From: Amoebidium appalachense
Taxonomy: Eukaryota > Ichthyosporea
Length of the DNA: 64,000 nt
NCBI GenBank assembly: GCA_963693365.1
Contig: CAVNZM010000013.1
Coordinates: 248,001-312,000, forward strand
Direction of reading: 5' to 3'
Under the pieces are notes generated by a model. That model was not told where the DNA came from, ran no database searches, and worked only from the letters and a program-made list of their open reading frames with translations. The translations under genes and the position numbers were made by a program. This document shows positions 45,381 through 55,284 of the stretch, piece by piece (positions within the stretch are counted from its first letter, which is position 1; each line of letters starts with the position of its first letter).

Positions 45381-46247
45381 ACTGCTCGTGGGTCACTGTT
45401 TTTCGTCACTGTATTTGTAACGGGCCGCTCATATTTATATAACTACTTTAATTTAAGTACACGTGTTCATTATCATATACGATGGCCAAATATAGAAATT
45501 TTGGCGTCGAAGTTCTTGGAGCTAAAAAAACGTGTAAAAGGGGGAAATAATAGCTTGGCCCCAAATTTACCTTGCCGTTTTTAGCGAATGTATTTTTTAT
45601 TCATGAGTTCTAGTGATTCAGTGAGTGCACGTGCCTGCCTCAGGCTGATCATGACAACTGCAACACACCATTCCTACATGGATATCAACCAAAAGAAAAT
45701 AGTATATACTGTGGTGGTCTCCTAAACCTTGTGCGGCATGCGCATACATGATATTACAGTGACGCATGTGCATATTATTGTTCTGTACACCGGAGTGTGC
45801 CGGTGCACGTGGCTGTTTTGTGCACATGTTACAATAGCAGCACGATCTCCCTAAACTCCATGTTTACACATCCCTCACCCTGGCTCTGCCTTGTCGGTGC
45901 TCCAAAACACACATACAAATCCCCCTAGACTCAGTGCCTGCACATGGTCGCATACACGTGCAGGTCACGTGACACATGCGATGCCATACTGCCGTCTACA
46001 GCAACAACCACGGCAGCATGTATACCGGCCCAGCACGAAATATACTTATCGGCAGCCCACTGAACTCGCCCATTTTCTCTTTTTCATGTATGTCCCTCCT
46101 TTTTTGTAAAATCACCCTTTTTGGCCTCCCGGTAGTGGATTTTGCAGGATTTGACTTCTTTGAGGTCCAAAAACCTCAAATTTTCCCCGGCGGGGCCGGG
46201 GAGGGAGAATTCAAAAATTGCCCGCTCCTGATATGGTACCCGGGCCA
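45381..46247. other. Unique-looking non-coding interval
   Basis: No open frame with recognisable content. A short hairpin GAGGTCCAAAAACCTC lies near 46161. The broken end of YRE-3 begins at 46248. Confidence 0.5.
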
Positions 46248-46421
46248 CGGCAAGCCCCCAGTCATCAATTTATTGATCCGTGAGGTCCATGTGCCCAAAA
46301 AACGGGGGAAGTCTTTGCCCCGTGAAAAAACAGCACGTATGTGTGGATCAATGGGGGTTGTGTGTGGGTGTAGGTGGGTGGGTGAAAAGGAATATATAGC
46401 TGTAAGGCTGTGGATGCTAAA

Positions 46422-46668
46422 TGTTATGTGGCTCACCGATCTGGTTTTTGATTGGTGAGGCTGGATGGCATTCCTGTCCCACAATCACGGCTACGAAATT
46501 GCTTTGGTATAAAAGCAATTCGGTAGGTCAGTTCATCTGGGGAATGATTGCCGGTAATGGTGATCTGGCACAATAAATGGTTGCGCCTTTCAATGACGTA
46601 CACCTAGCCCGCCACATAGTAACAGTAAGCCAAGCTCCCAAAAGAGCGACCGCGAGCCGGACACGACA
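46422..46668 (-). mobile_element. Solo LTR with 5-bp target duplication, inside YRE-3 A2
   Basis: A 247-bp insertion begins TG (TGTTATGTGG) and ends CA (CACGACA). It is flanked by a perfect CTAAA duplication (46417-46421 and 46669-46673). On the plus strand it holds TATAAAAG (46508-46515) and AATAAA (46572-46577), the order expected within a plus-oriented LTR, so the plus strand is the more likely sense. It belongs to a different LTR family from the Gypsy element here. No other copy was found in the window. Confidence 0.88.
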
Positions 46669-46984
46669 CTAAACACAGAAGATGTGTTTGTAGCTTGCTG
46701 ATCTGCTAAAAACTGTCGTGCTTATATACCTAAGCCTACTGATCTGAGCCAATCAAAAATCGATCTAGTGATATGTGAAATCTGATCCGAGCCAATCATA
46801 ACTCGGTCTAGTGATCTGTGGTATCTGATGTTTTGGTTGGCTAATAGGTGCCCGTGTGCGGGCAGCCAACCGCTAACTGCTAAAACACGAAATGAAGCCT
46901 ACATGGTTATGTTGGTATCGAACACCCATCCTACGTGTTTACCCAGAAAAATATTTATGTCAATAATTTCCACAAATAAAACCT

Positions 46985-47070
46985 CTATGAAAACTACTCC
47001 GGGACGTGTGTTGCCTCTAGGGGGACATCCCCTTGGACGAAAGTGAACCTGCAATGGTTGTAAACCACGG
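46985..47070 (-). repeat. B1 repeat of YRE-3
   Basis: An 86-bp B copy directly adjoining A2 at CATAG/AGGTTTT. Confidence 0.87.
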
Positions 47071-47100
47071 CACGAGAGCAGTATGCTTGCTCCAAAGGTT

Positions 47101-48087
47101 TCACTTAAGAATAGAGGCGAATACACGTGTGGTGGTGGCAGCAATGGAGGCCGGACGAAGTCGGGTATAGATCAGGAAGCAGTCGGAGGACCACCTGCCG
47201 AGTTGTTTGATCCGGGAGTCGTCGACCCCGGCCTCAGCCAGTGCTGTGGCCCCCCCGATGCGGAGGCTGTGTCCGGCAAACCGGGAGGGTGAGAGGCCTG
47301 CCCGGGAGAGGAGGGCACGGAAATCGGCAGAGAAAGCACTCTTGGTGTAGGGGAGGCCACCGAGACTGAAGAGGGGGTCGTCGGGTTGACCGGTCGTTGT
47401 ATCCAGGAACTGCCGGAGGAGATGGGCTGGGGAGAAGTGGGTGAGGGGCAGGGCAGCTAGGGTGACGTTGACACCTCGGGCCTGTACATCCGTCTTAGAG
47501 GTTGGCAGGTGGAGGGTGGCATGGGACAAAGTACCGGTGGGGGTGTAGCTGAAGGTCACGTCCTTCCGTTTAACGTGACGGGACGGGTCGAAAGAAGTCA
47601 GGGTCTTGGAGGTAAATTCCCCTGAACGGAGGAGACCACAGAAACCGACGATGAGGGCCGTCCATAGCCGGAGATTGGCCGAGGAGGCCTGGGTGGGGCA
47701 CTGGCCATGGAGTAGGCGGAGGTGGGAGGGGAGAAGGGGTTCCCTGGTGGATGAGCGGGGTCGGATGTTGTGAGAAAGCTGCCATCGGCCCACCCCCCGT
47801 AGGAACCAGGCCAGAGACTTGGTGATGGCCGAATTGTAGCCGGTTAAGTAAGAGGCCTGTACCCCTCGTTGGGCACACCAGGCGAGAAAAAGTTGCACGG
47901 TGTGTGGGGAGGCCGGGAGGGAGGACCCGGAGGAGGATTGCAGCCGAGATGCCACACAGAAATCGATGAACACATTTTGCACCCGGGAGTAAAAGGCCCG
48001 AGAGTCGAGGTTGAGACTCAGGGCCTGGCATTCCTGCAGGGTAGTGGTGGCTCGAAGCAGCTCGGCCGGAGCAAAGTGGGGGGCCAA
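47101..48087 (-). CDS. YRE-3 tyrosine recombinase, uninterrupted
   Basis: About 328 residues without a frameshift; the frame opens without an ATG in the conserved region APHFAPAELL, so the true start is unclear. The SAM-like core-binding region includes HTVQLFLAWCAQRG. The catalytic domain has Arg in CGLLRSGEF, Lys in LPTSKTD, H-x-x-R in GHSLRIGGAT, and Tyr in LGRWSSDCFLIYTR. Compared with YRE-1 and YRE-2 it lacks 15 residues after NSAIT (a 45-bp in-frame deletion), shared with YRE-4. It is the only complete YR frame in the window. It would integrate cDNA circles by strand exchange, as known for DIRS-order recombinases. Confidence 0.85.
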   Translation of the reverse strand: MAPHFAPAELLRATTTLQECQALSLNLDSRAFYSRVQNVFIDFCVASRLQSSSGSSLPASPHTVQLFLAWCAQRGVQASYLTGYNSAITKSLAWFLRGVGRWQLSHNIRPRSSTREPLLPSHLRLLHGQCPTQASSANLRLWTALIVGFCGLLRSGEFTSKTLTSFDPSRHVKRKDVTFSYTPTGTLSHATLHLPTSKTDVQARGVNVTLAALPLTHFSPAHLLRQFLDTTTGQPDDPLFSLGGLPYTKSAFSADFRALLSRAGLSPSRFAGHSLRIGGATALAEAGVDDSRIKQLGRWSSDCFLIYTRLRPASIAATTTRVFASILK

Positions 48088-48308
48088 TCTGCCAGTGTTG
48101 CTCCGGAACGGGAGATCTGGGGGGGGGGGGGGGGGGGGGTTAGCCCAAGGGAAGGGATAGGAACTCGTGGACCCAGGAGGGGAAGGGGCAGGGCTCCGGT
48201 TGCAGGGAAGGTCGGAGTCGTCGGGCCCGGGGAAGTTGGTCTGCGGGTCAGGCGCTTAGGTGCCGCGGCAGGGGCGGCGGCTGAGGCCTGGCGCTTTTTC
48301 GGCGGCAT
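48018..48308 (-). pseudogene. YRE-3 gag start fused to RT-YR spacer
   Basis: The first ~22 Gag codons (MPPKKRQASAAAPAAAPKRL) run into TSPGPTTPTFPATG, the spacer after RNase H. The deletion junction is near CTGACCCGCAG/ACCAACTTCC (about 48240). Confidence 0.8.
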
Positions 48309-48338
48309 GCTGACCGGCGTAGGGAAAGATAGGGAGAA

Positions 48339-48688
48339 TGAAAAGGAATATATAGCTGTAAGGCTGTGGATGCTAAACACAGAAGATGTGTTTGTAGCTT
48401 GCTGATCTGCTAAAAACTGTCGTGCTTATATACCTAAGCCTACTGATCTGAGCCAATCAAAAATCGATCTAGTGATATGTGAAATCTGATCCGAGCCAAT
48501 CATAACTCGGTCTAGTGATCTGTGGTATCTGATGTTTTGGTTGGCTAATAGGTGCCCGTGTGTGGGCAGCCAACCGCTAACTGCTAAAACACGACATGAA
48601 GCCTACATGGTTATGTTGGTATCGAACACCCATCCTACGTGTTTACCCAGAAAAATATTTATGTCAATAATTTCCACAAATAAAACCT
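48339..48688 (-). promoter_or_regulatory. A1 repeat and promoter of YRE-3
   Basis: Inverted-CCAAT boxes and TATATAAG in the same positions as the other A copies. It ends TTCCTTTTCA, the point at which a LINE fragment is inserted in YRE-4. Confidence 0.72.
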
Positions 48689-48689
48689 G

Positions 48690-48985
48690 ACCCGTGTGAC
48701 CCTCGTACTCCAGGGGCACATTTACCATCCCCCCCATAAACTTTGTGGTAATTGTCTGGTGCTAGAGGCTGTTCTGTGGGTAGTTATTGAAAAACCAATA
48801 ATGTCTAGGTAACATATGTACATATACTATGCTACAAGGTGGGTTCTATACGAGCTACAACATTGTGTTTTTTTCGTGTGACCCTCGTACTCCAGGGGCA
48901 CATTCACCATCCCCCCTTATAATTTGTGGTGAATTTCTCGTGGTAGAAGCTACTCTGTGGGTAGTTATTGAAAAAACCCGATGCT
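48690..48985. repeat. ~190-bp satellite, second locus
   Basis: About 1.5 units of the satellite seen at 19560-20175 (GTGTGACCCTCGTACTCCAGG, GTGGGTAGTTATTGAAAAACC). It is truncated on the left by YRE-3. Confidence 0.85.
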
Positions 48986-49132
48986 TATAAGTAACGCATG
49001 CACAAATTGTCATCATAGCATTATACTACCACAGTAGTTGGTCGACAATCGAGTGATACAGCATGGTGACAGGATACGAATTCACCGAGGACTCACTCAA
49101 CGAGATGAACGAGCGTTACAGAACGTACGTGT

Positions 49133-49175
<43 letters not shown>

Positions 49176-49329
49176 GCCCCCCTGTCTTCCCCTCCTTCCC
49201 ACTACGACCCCCCCCCCCCCCCCCCTCCCTGCACGTGTCTAGGTGTATAGATCCTACAGGTAATGATGGCAGAACTTTCGCCATTTGGTAATGGACTCCG
49301 TGCCGCTCTAGTGCATTATATTGTAAAGT

Positions 49330-49749
49330 AATATCACCAACAAAAAACGCAGGCTCGGCAAAGCTGCGTACGAGTGCTTCAAGGACTCCACCAAAAACGA
49401 ACTCAAAACATCGAAATTCCATGCTGGTGTGCATTATTCTGACGACTATCGCCTCTTTGGCCCGGTGGAGTCAGCTGAGAGCTGGGAGCGTGCACACAAA
49501 TACTGCTGCAAGATGCCGTATCGTATGACCGACAAGAACTCTGCATTGAATATTTTGCAGTTGAGTACTAGTACTCCAAAATATGGTGAAATCTACGATA
49601 TCCGGCGAGCATGTTTGTATGTCGTAGTCCACATGTCGACGATATTATGTATCGTCTTACGACCGTTTGTACCGTACGATATATCGTTTTACGACAGTAA
49701 TATGGATGGTATTGTTACAGTCTTGGGGATGGCCCATGGATATACATAA
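49330..49749 (+). pseudogene. Orphan coding fragment
   Basis: An open frame without an upstream ATG reads LGKAAYECFKDSTKNELKTS, then HAGVHYSDDYRLFGPVESAE, SWERAHKYCCKMPYRM and ALNILQLSTS. The composition is protein-like and not low-complexity, unlike its surroundings. A poly-C tract (49138-49172 and 49209-49225) lies just upstream. It may be an exon or a fragment of a mobile-element gene; I do not recognise the family. Confidence 0.4.
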
Positions 49750-49839
49750 GGCGTGTTATGGATTATGTTTGGACATCTTTATTACACCTACTAGACATGT
49801 GAACCACCGAAAGGTGGATACTACAAGATGGATACATTT

Positions 49840-50135
49840 GCACGGTTAATAACGTACAGGGATTGATGGGGGCCCAACCAAATTTTGCATTAGGCAGTGT
49901 CTCTGTGTGGGTGATGTAACAAAACCGGTCGGACTGTCCCCCCATTTCTGTGGGAAAAGTTATTGACCGTTGTACGTCCATATTATGCAAAATGCGCTGT
50001 AATACATAGGGAAAGGGGGGGGATTCAACGGTTAATAACGTGCAGGGGATTGTTGGGAGCACAACCAAACTTTGCATTAGGCAGTTTCTCTGTGTGGGGG
50101 GTCTAACAAAACCGGTCGGAATGGGGGGATATCAC
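49840..50135. repeat. Tandem duplication of ~186 bp
   Basis: CGGTTAATAACGT.CAGGG...CATTAGGCAGT.TCTCTGTGTG...AAAACCGGTCGGA occurs at 49842 and again at 50028, with about a dozen differences. Confidence 0.8.
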
Positions 50136-50234
50136 CACTTTCATTCCGCGGCCACCTGATGAGCCTCATCCGCTTTCCATGAGGCGTGCAAAAACAAATT
50201 CACATGTCAGTTGCGCCCGTTAGATAATCTCCTT

Positions 50235-50457
50235 GTGATCATTATGATGACCGTATGGATTTTGGTATGTGATCACTATAATGATCGTATGAGGCATAGA
50301 ATGAGATCATTATGATGATCGTATGGGGGTATAACTAGCGATCCTTATGGTGGTCGTATGGGGCATATAATGAGATCATTATAAATGATCGTATGGGGGT
50401 ATAATTAGCGATCCTTATGGTGGTCGTATGGGGCTTCTATGAAAAACTACTCCGGGG
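50235..50457. repeat. Short tandem repeat with palindromic GATCATTATGATGATC cores
   Basis: Alternating units (GAGATCATTAT.ATGATCGTATGGGGGTATAA and AGCGATCCTTATGGTGGTCGTATGGGGC) recur with a period of about 80 bp. A 20-bp fragment of the YRE B repeat (CTATGAAAAACTACTCCGGG) follows at 50437. Confidence 0.75.
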
Positions 50458-50488
50458 GTCATTCATTCCCAGGACACCCCTACCCCCC

Positions 50489-50489
50489 A

Positions 50490-50525
<36 letters not shown>

Positions 50526-50526
50526 C

Positions 50527-50574
<48 letters not shown>

Positions 50575-50627
50575 TACTATATATATATACATAAAACTAT
50601 TGTACTTATACATTATAAAACCCCCAA

Positions 50628-50687
<60 letters not shown>

Positions 50688-50740
50688 ATATATATACTAT
50701 ATGATATATATATATACACATAAAACTATTGTACTTATAC
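50489..50740. repeat. AT microsatellite
   Basis: (AT)n arrays in two blocks, separated by a near-duplicate CATAAAACTATTGTACTTATACATTATAAAA. Confidence 0.93.
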
Positions 50741-50804
50741 ATTATAAAAACAGTATTTATTATTGCAGAATTCGCCGTTTCTTATTAGTTTACAGACGTC
50801 GGAA

Positions 50805-51154
50805 AGGTTTTATTTGTGGAAATTATTGACATAAATATTTTTCTGGGTAAACACGTAGGATGGGTGTTCGATACTGTTGTAACCATGTAGGCTTCATTTC
50901 GTGTTTTAGCAGTTAGCGGTTGGCTGCCCGCACACGGGCACCTATTAGCCAACCAAAACATCAGATACCACAGATCACTAGACCGAGTTATGATTGGCTC
51001 GGATCAGATTTCACATATCACTAGATCGATTTTTGATTGGCTCAGATCAGTAGGCTTAGGTATATAAGCACGACAGTTTTTAGCAGATCAGCAAGCTACA
51101 AACACATCTTCTGTGTTTAGCATCCACAGCCTTACAGCTATATATTCCTTTTCA
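50805..51154 (+). promoter_or_regulatory. A1 repeat and promoter of YRE-4
   Basis: ATTGG boxes near 50995 and 51036, and TATATAAG near 51061. It ends TTCCTTTTCA, immediately followed by the LINE fragment instead of the gag leader. Confidence 0.73.
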
Positions 51155-51346
51155 GTTTACGCTGTTTACTCGAGGCAAAGAGAACCAGTCTCAGGTATGG
51201 GGGGGGGGGGTTTGCTCGGAATATCCCCTCAGCGGTATATCATGATCACGTACATAGATGTCGGGTGGTGACTATATATCAGGGTTTACTTTCTCTACGA
51301 GACACCATAAAGTCTACAAGGAGAAATCAATTAGTTGGGGTTCCCC

Positions 51347-51386
<40 letters not shown>

Positions 51387-51419
51387 GGGCTCCCCCTCGG
51401 GACACTCGGTATCAGCTGG

Positions 51420-51476
<57 letters not shown>

Positions 51477-51633
51477 TGTGTGTGTGTGCGCGTGCGCTAT
51501 AATTTTGTAGTGATGTGTTTCTCAAGCCAATCAATACATCTAATAAACAGGTCGTAGTTACGCGTGTTTAGTATAAAATCAAGGATGTTGTAATTTACAG
51601 GTAGGCTATCTTTCTGGGTGTCTGTTGTGAATG
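51155..51633 (-). mobile_element. LINE 3' fragment (copy C) in antisense within YRE-4
   Basis: Reverse complement of the last ~479 bp of the LINE: the end of ORF2 (truncated at CATTCACAACAGAC), CA repeat, A-run and tail module ending GTAAAC. The 3' end abuts the A1 end TTCCTTTTCA. The 5' end joins the middle of gag at a shared GT. The gag leader and the first ~220 Gag codons are missing. Confidence 0.9.
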
Positions 51634-52118
51634 TACTTTGGACTCAGCACATCACTCGCCTCAGCACCCGATACCCGTGGGCCCAGATCCACAACTATGA
51701 CGTATACGCCCGCACCGTGGCCCACCAGCAGGGTCGGGCTCCGATCGAGTGTCCCAACCTGCTCGCCCAACTCCACCAGGATCTCCTCCTGCCACCCACT
51801 CTGCTCATCCCGGACGCATGTCAGCGCTGCGGCTTCCCCGACCACCCCAGCGCGGCCTGCCCCATGTACCCCAAGCCCGGCTGTGGTCTTGACGGCTTTA
51901 AGCCGCCCCACAAGCCCGGCGGGGGCCAAACCCCTAACCGCCCTGGCCCGCAACCCGGCCCGGCAAAACCGGCCCGACCCGTGGATCTACCCGCGACGCA
52001 CTGCAGGAATTTCCACATTAACGGTCGGTCCTGCGCTAAGCAGCCCTGCCCCTTCTCCCACGTGTGCCCGCTCTGCTCTGGCACACACCCCCGCAAAGAC
52101 TGCAAGCACAATGCCTAG
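51634..52118 (+). pseudogene. YRE-4 Gag, C-terminal half with zinc-binding motifs
   Basis: In one frame from the LINE junction: LWTQHITRLSTRYPWAQIHN, then a CCHC knuckle CQRCGFPDHPSAAC, a Pro/Gly-rich linker, a CCCH-like segment CRNFHINGRSCAKQPCPFSH, and a last knuckle CPLCSGTHPRKDC near the stop at 52118. The N-terminal domain is replaced by the LINE fragment. The zinc motifs are better preserved than in YRE-2. Confidence 0.85.
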
Positions 52119-52412
52119 TCTACGCGCACACCCACACACACAGCTAGAACATAGGGGTTAGGAGCTAGGACACACGAGTACAGGGAAACGGAGCTCGGGA
52201 GAACGGGCCAATAGGGCTGAGTACAAAATTTCGCAGGCCAACTACGGCGCCCGCGCGCGTCAAGAATAAATGTCCCTACACAAAGACGTTTATTCTGGCC
52301 ACTGCACATAATTTTACTCCCCCCCCCCACGAGCCTCCCCCCCCCCCCCCTCACACTCACCTAGCACTCCCTCCCCCCCTTCTTCTACCTCTGTGTCCGC
52401 CCACACCCCCGC

Positions 52413-54218
52413 GTGCTCGGGCACATTCCCCTGCACAGGGCCCCGCTGCCCTCCCTGCCAACCCTCACTTGGGCCCAGCTGCCCTACTCTAACCCCCCGG
52501 GGCCCTGCTGCCCCCCCCCCCCCCCCCCCCCCCCGCTGCCGGGATCTCCCCAAGGGTACACCACCCTTGCTAACCACCCCTTCCCCCGAGGCTCAGACCC
52601 GGAGGCCCGCCCGCTGCCCCAGCACCACATTGACACCTCCCGCCTCCGGGAACTGCTGGCCTCCTACCCGGACCAATCATTCGCCGCACAACTCCTCCAC
52701 GATGTCGAATTCGGCGTCGACATCGGCTATCGCGGCCCCTCCACCTCTCGGGTGGGCCCCAACCTACCCACCACCCCGGAGGCAGCTGCCGCTATCACGG
52801 TGGATATTGCCAAAGAAGTCGCCCTCGGCCACCTGCGCGGCCCCCTCTCCCCGGCCCAATTCTTTGACGAATTTCCAGTCCACCGTTCCTCCCCCATCGG
52901 CGCCGTTACCAAGAAAGGGAACCCCCCCAAGTACCGTCGAATCCACCACCTCTCCTGGCCCCGGGGTAGCAGTGTCAATGACAGCATCACCTACCCCGAC
53001 GAACTTCAGTACATTCGCGCCCGGGATGTCACCCAACTCATTCTCGACGCAGGCCCCAGCTGCTACATGGCCGTGGCAGATGTGCAGGCTGCCTTCCGGC
53101 ACATGCCCATCCGACCGGAAGACCACCACTTAATGGCATTCAAATGGCAAGGGCATTTTTACGTTGAAACCAGACTGCCCTTCGGCCTGAAATCTAGCCC
53201 AGCCATCTGGGAACGGATCGCGGCCACCCTACAGTGGCTGGCACACCAGCACGGTATTACCCTCATCCGCCACTACGTAGACGACTGGATTATAGTCGCC
53301 CCCACACAAGAGCAGTGCCAACGTCACCTATCCACCTTCCTGCAACTCTGCCGAGAGCTGCACATTGCCATCTCCGAAGACAAGATGCAGGGCCCGGCTA
53401 CCCGTGTCGTCTTCATCGGTATCGAATTCGACTCCATCGCCATGGAGGCACGAATCCCGGCTTCCAAGCTCTCGGACCTACTCGATCTCACTTCCCACCC
53501 AAAGCCCACCATCACCATTCGGGACCTCCAGTCCCTCCTCGGCAAACTCACCTGGTGTGCCCAGCTGGTTCCCCCCGGGAGGGCCTTCTCCCAGCGCCTA
53601 TGGGCCCTTCTCCGGACCCACCCACACCTTGCCGGCCACCACCACATACGACTGACTGCTGCCGCCCGGGCCGACATAGCAGAATGGCACCAGTTCCTCA
53701 CATCATGGAATGGGGTGCACCTCATCACACCCCCCACATACACCACCCTGGCCACTGATGCTGCCGGATCGGTGGGTCTAGGAGGCCACTGGCTCGACCA
53801 ATGGTTCTTCATGCCCTGGTCCCCCTCCACCCAAGCCCTCTATGCTCATGAGGGTAAACTCGGTTCTTCCGTCATCGAACTCCTGGCCATCGCAGCCGCC
53901 GTGGCCCTCTGGGCCCCCTCCTGGTCCACCCACCATGTCCGTATTTTATGCGACAACACGGGTGCTGTGTCTGACCTGCACTCCCGGTCTTCCCCCCACC
54001 CCGTGATGGCCAAACTTATTCGGTTCATCACCCGCATGGAAATGCAATACCAATTTACGTTACAGGCATCCTACCTACCAGGACCCCTCAACCATCTGGC
54101 CGATGCCATTTCTCGTAACCAACTTCCCCGGGCCCGACGACTCCGACCTTCCCTGCAACCGGAGCCCTGCCCCTTCCCCTCCTGGGTCCACGAGTTCCTA
54201 TCCCTTCCCTTGGGCTAA
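52413..54218 (+). CDS. YRE-4 reverse transcriptase-RNase H
   Basis: An uninterrupted frame of about 600 residues whose first ~80 are Pro-rich. There is no good ATG, so expression from gag by frameshift or reinitiation is likely. RT: SSPIGAVTKKG, RRIHHLSWPRGSSVND (typical of DIRS/Ngaro RTs), AVADVQAAFRH (first Asp), LPFGLKSSP, and the active site HYVDDWIIV. RNase H: Asp in TLATDAAGS, Glu in SSVIELLAIAA, Asp in RILCDNTGAV, Asp in NHLADAISR. All catalytic residues are visible, which makes this the only RT/RNase H of the family here that could be active. Confidence 0.93.
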   Translation: MLGHIPLHRAPLPSLPTLTWAQLPYSNPPGPCCPPPPPPPPLPGSPQGYTTLANHPFPRGSDPEARPLPQHHIDTSRLRELLASYPDQSFAAQLLHDVEFGVDIGYRGPSTSRVGPNLPTTPEAAAAITVDIAKEVALGHLRGPLSPAQFFDEFPVHRSSPIGAVTKKGNPPKYRRIHHLSWPRGSSVNDSITYPDELQYIRARDVTQLILDAGPSCYMAVADVQAAFRHMPIRPEDHHLMAFKWQGHFYVETRLPFGLKSSPAIWERIAATLQWLAHQHGITLIRHYVDDWIIVAPTQEQCQRHLSTFLQLCRELHIAISEDKMQGPATRVVFIGIEFDSIAMEARIPASKLSDLLDLTSHPKPTITIRDLQSLLGKLTWCAQLVPPGRAFSQRLWALLRTHPHLAGHHHIRLTAAARADIAEWHQFLTSWNGVHLITPPTYTTLATDAAGSVGLGGHWLDQWFFMPWSPSTQALYAHEGKLGSSVIELLAIAAAVALWAPSWSTHHVRILCDNTGAVSDLHSRSSPHPVMAKLIRFITRMEMQYQFTLQASYLPGPLNHLADAISRNQLPRARRLRPSLQPEPCPFPSWVHEFLSLPLG

Positions 54219-54266
54219 CCCCCCCCCCCCCCCCCAGATCTCCCGTTCCGGAGCAACACTGGCAGA

Positions 54267-55254
54267 TTGGCCCCCCACTTTGCTCCGGCCGAGCTGCTTC
54301 GAGCCACCACTACCCTGCAGGAATGCCAGGCCCTGAGTCTCAACCTCGACTCTCGGGCCTTTTACTCCCGGGTGCAAAATGTGTTCATCGATTTCTGTGT
54401 GGCATCTCGGCTGCAATCCTCCTCCGGGTCCTCCCTCCCGGCCTCCCCACACACCGTGCAACTTTTTCTCGCCTGGTGTGCCCAACGAGGGGTACAGGCC
54501 TCTTCCTTAACCGGCTACAATTCGGCCATCACCAAGTCTCTGGCCTGGTTCCTACGGGGGGTGGGCCGATGGCAGCTTTCTCACAACATCCGACCCCGCT
54601 CATCCACCAGGGAACCCCCTTCTCCCCTCCCACCTCCGCCTACTCCATGGCCAGTGCCCCACCCAGGCCTCCTCGGCCAATCTCCGGCTATGGACGGCCC
54701 TCATCGTCGGTTTCTGTGGTCTCCTCCGTTCAGGGGAATTTACCTCCAAGACCCTGACTTCTTTCGACCCGTCCCGTCACGTTAAACGGAAGGACGTGAC
54801 CTTCAGCTACACCCCCACCGGTACTTTGTCCCATGCCACCCTCCACCTGCCAACCTCTAAGACGGATGTACAGGCCCGAGGTGTCAACGTCACCCTAGCT
54901 GCCCTGCCCCTCACCCACTTCTCCCCAGCCCATCTCCTCCGGCAGTTCCTGGATACAACGACCGGTCAACCCGACGACCCCCTCTTCAGTCTCGGTGGCC
55001 TCCCCTACACCAAGAGTGCTTTCTCTGCCGATTTCCGTGCCCTCCTCTCCCGGGCAGGCCTCTCACCCTCCCGGTTTGCCGGACACAGCCTCCGCATCGG
55101 GGGGGCCACAGCACTGGCTGAGGCCGGGGTCGACGACTCCCGGATCAAACAACTCGGCAGGTGGTCCTCCGACTGCTTCCTGATCTATACCCGACTTCGT
55201 CCGGCCTCCATTGCTGCCACCACCACACGTGTATTCGCCTCTATTCTTAAGTGA
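54267..55254 (+). pseudogene. YRE-4 tyrosine recombinase, one frameshift
   Basis: Same protein as YRE-3, with the shared 15-residue deletion after NSAIT. One extra C in a C-run at about 54616 separates the core-binding half from the catalytic half. The catalytic half is complete: CGLLRSGEF, SKTD, GHSLRIGGAT and LGRWSSDCFLIYTR. If that C is a base-calling error, the recombinase is whole. Confidence 0.88.
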
Positions 55255-55284
55255 AACCTTTGGAGCAAGCATACTGCTCTCGTG

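Larger units (their letters stand above)
46248..48688 (-). mobile_element. YRE-3, miniature YR retrotransposon with an intact recombinase
   Basis: Minus-strand order: A1 (48688-48339), start of gag (ATG at 48308) fused to the RT-YR spacer, YR (48087-47101), B1 (47070-46985), A2 (46984-46383, split by a solo LTR), and M2 (to 46248). B2 is missing: the sequence breaks at CCACGGCAAG. About 22 gag codons remain before the deletion, which removes the rest of gag, RT and RNase H. It sits against the 190-bp satellite at 48690. Confidence 0.87.

Noticed and set aside
50437-50457. Another YR-element end (CTATGAAAAACTACTCCGGG)
   Set aside because: Only about 20 bases match the B repeat, with one extra A. 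It is too short to call an element; recorded as a fragment.
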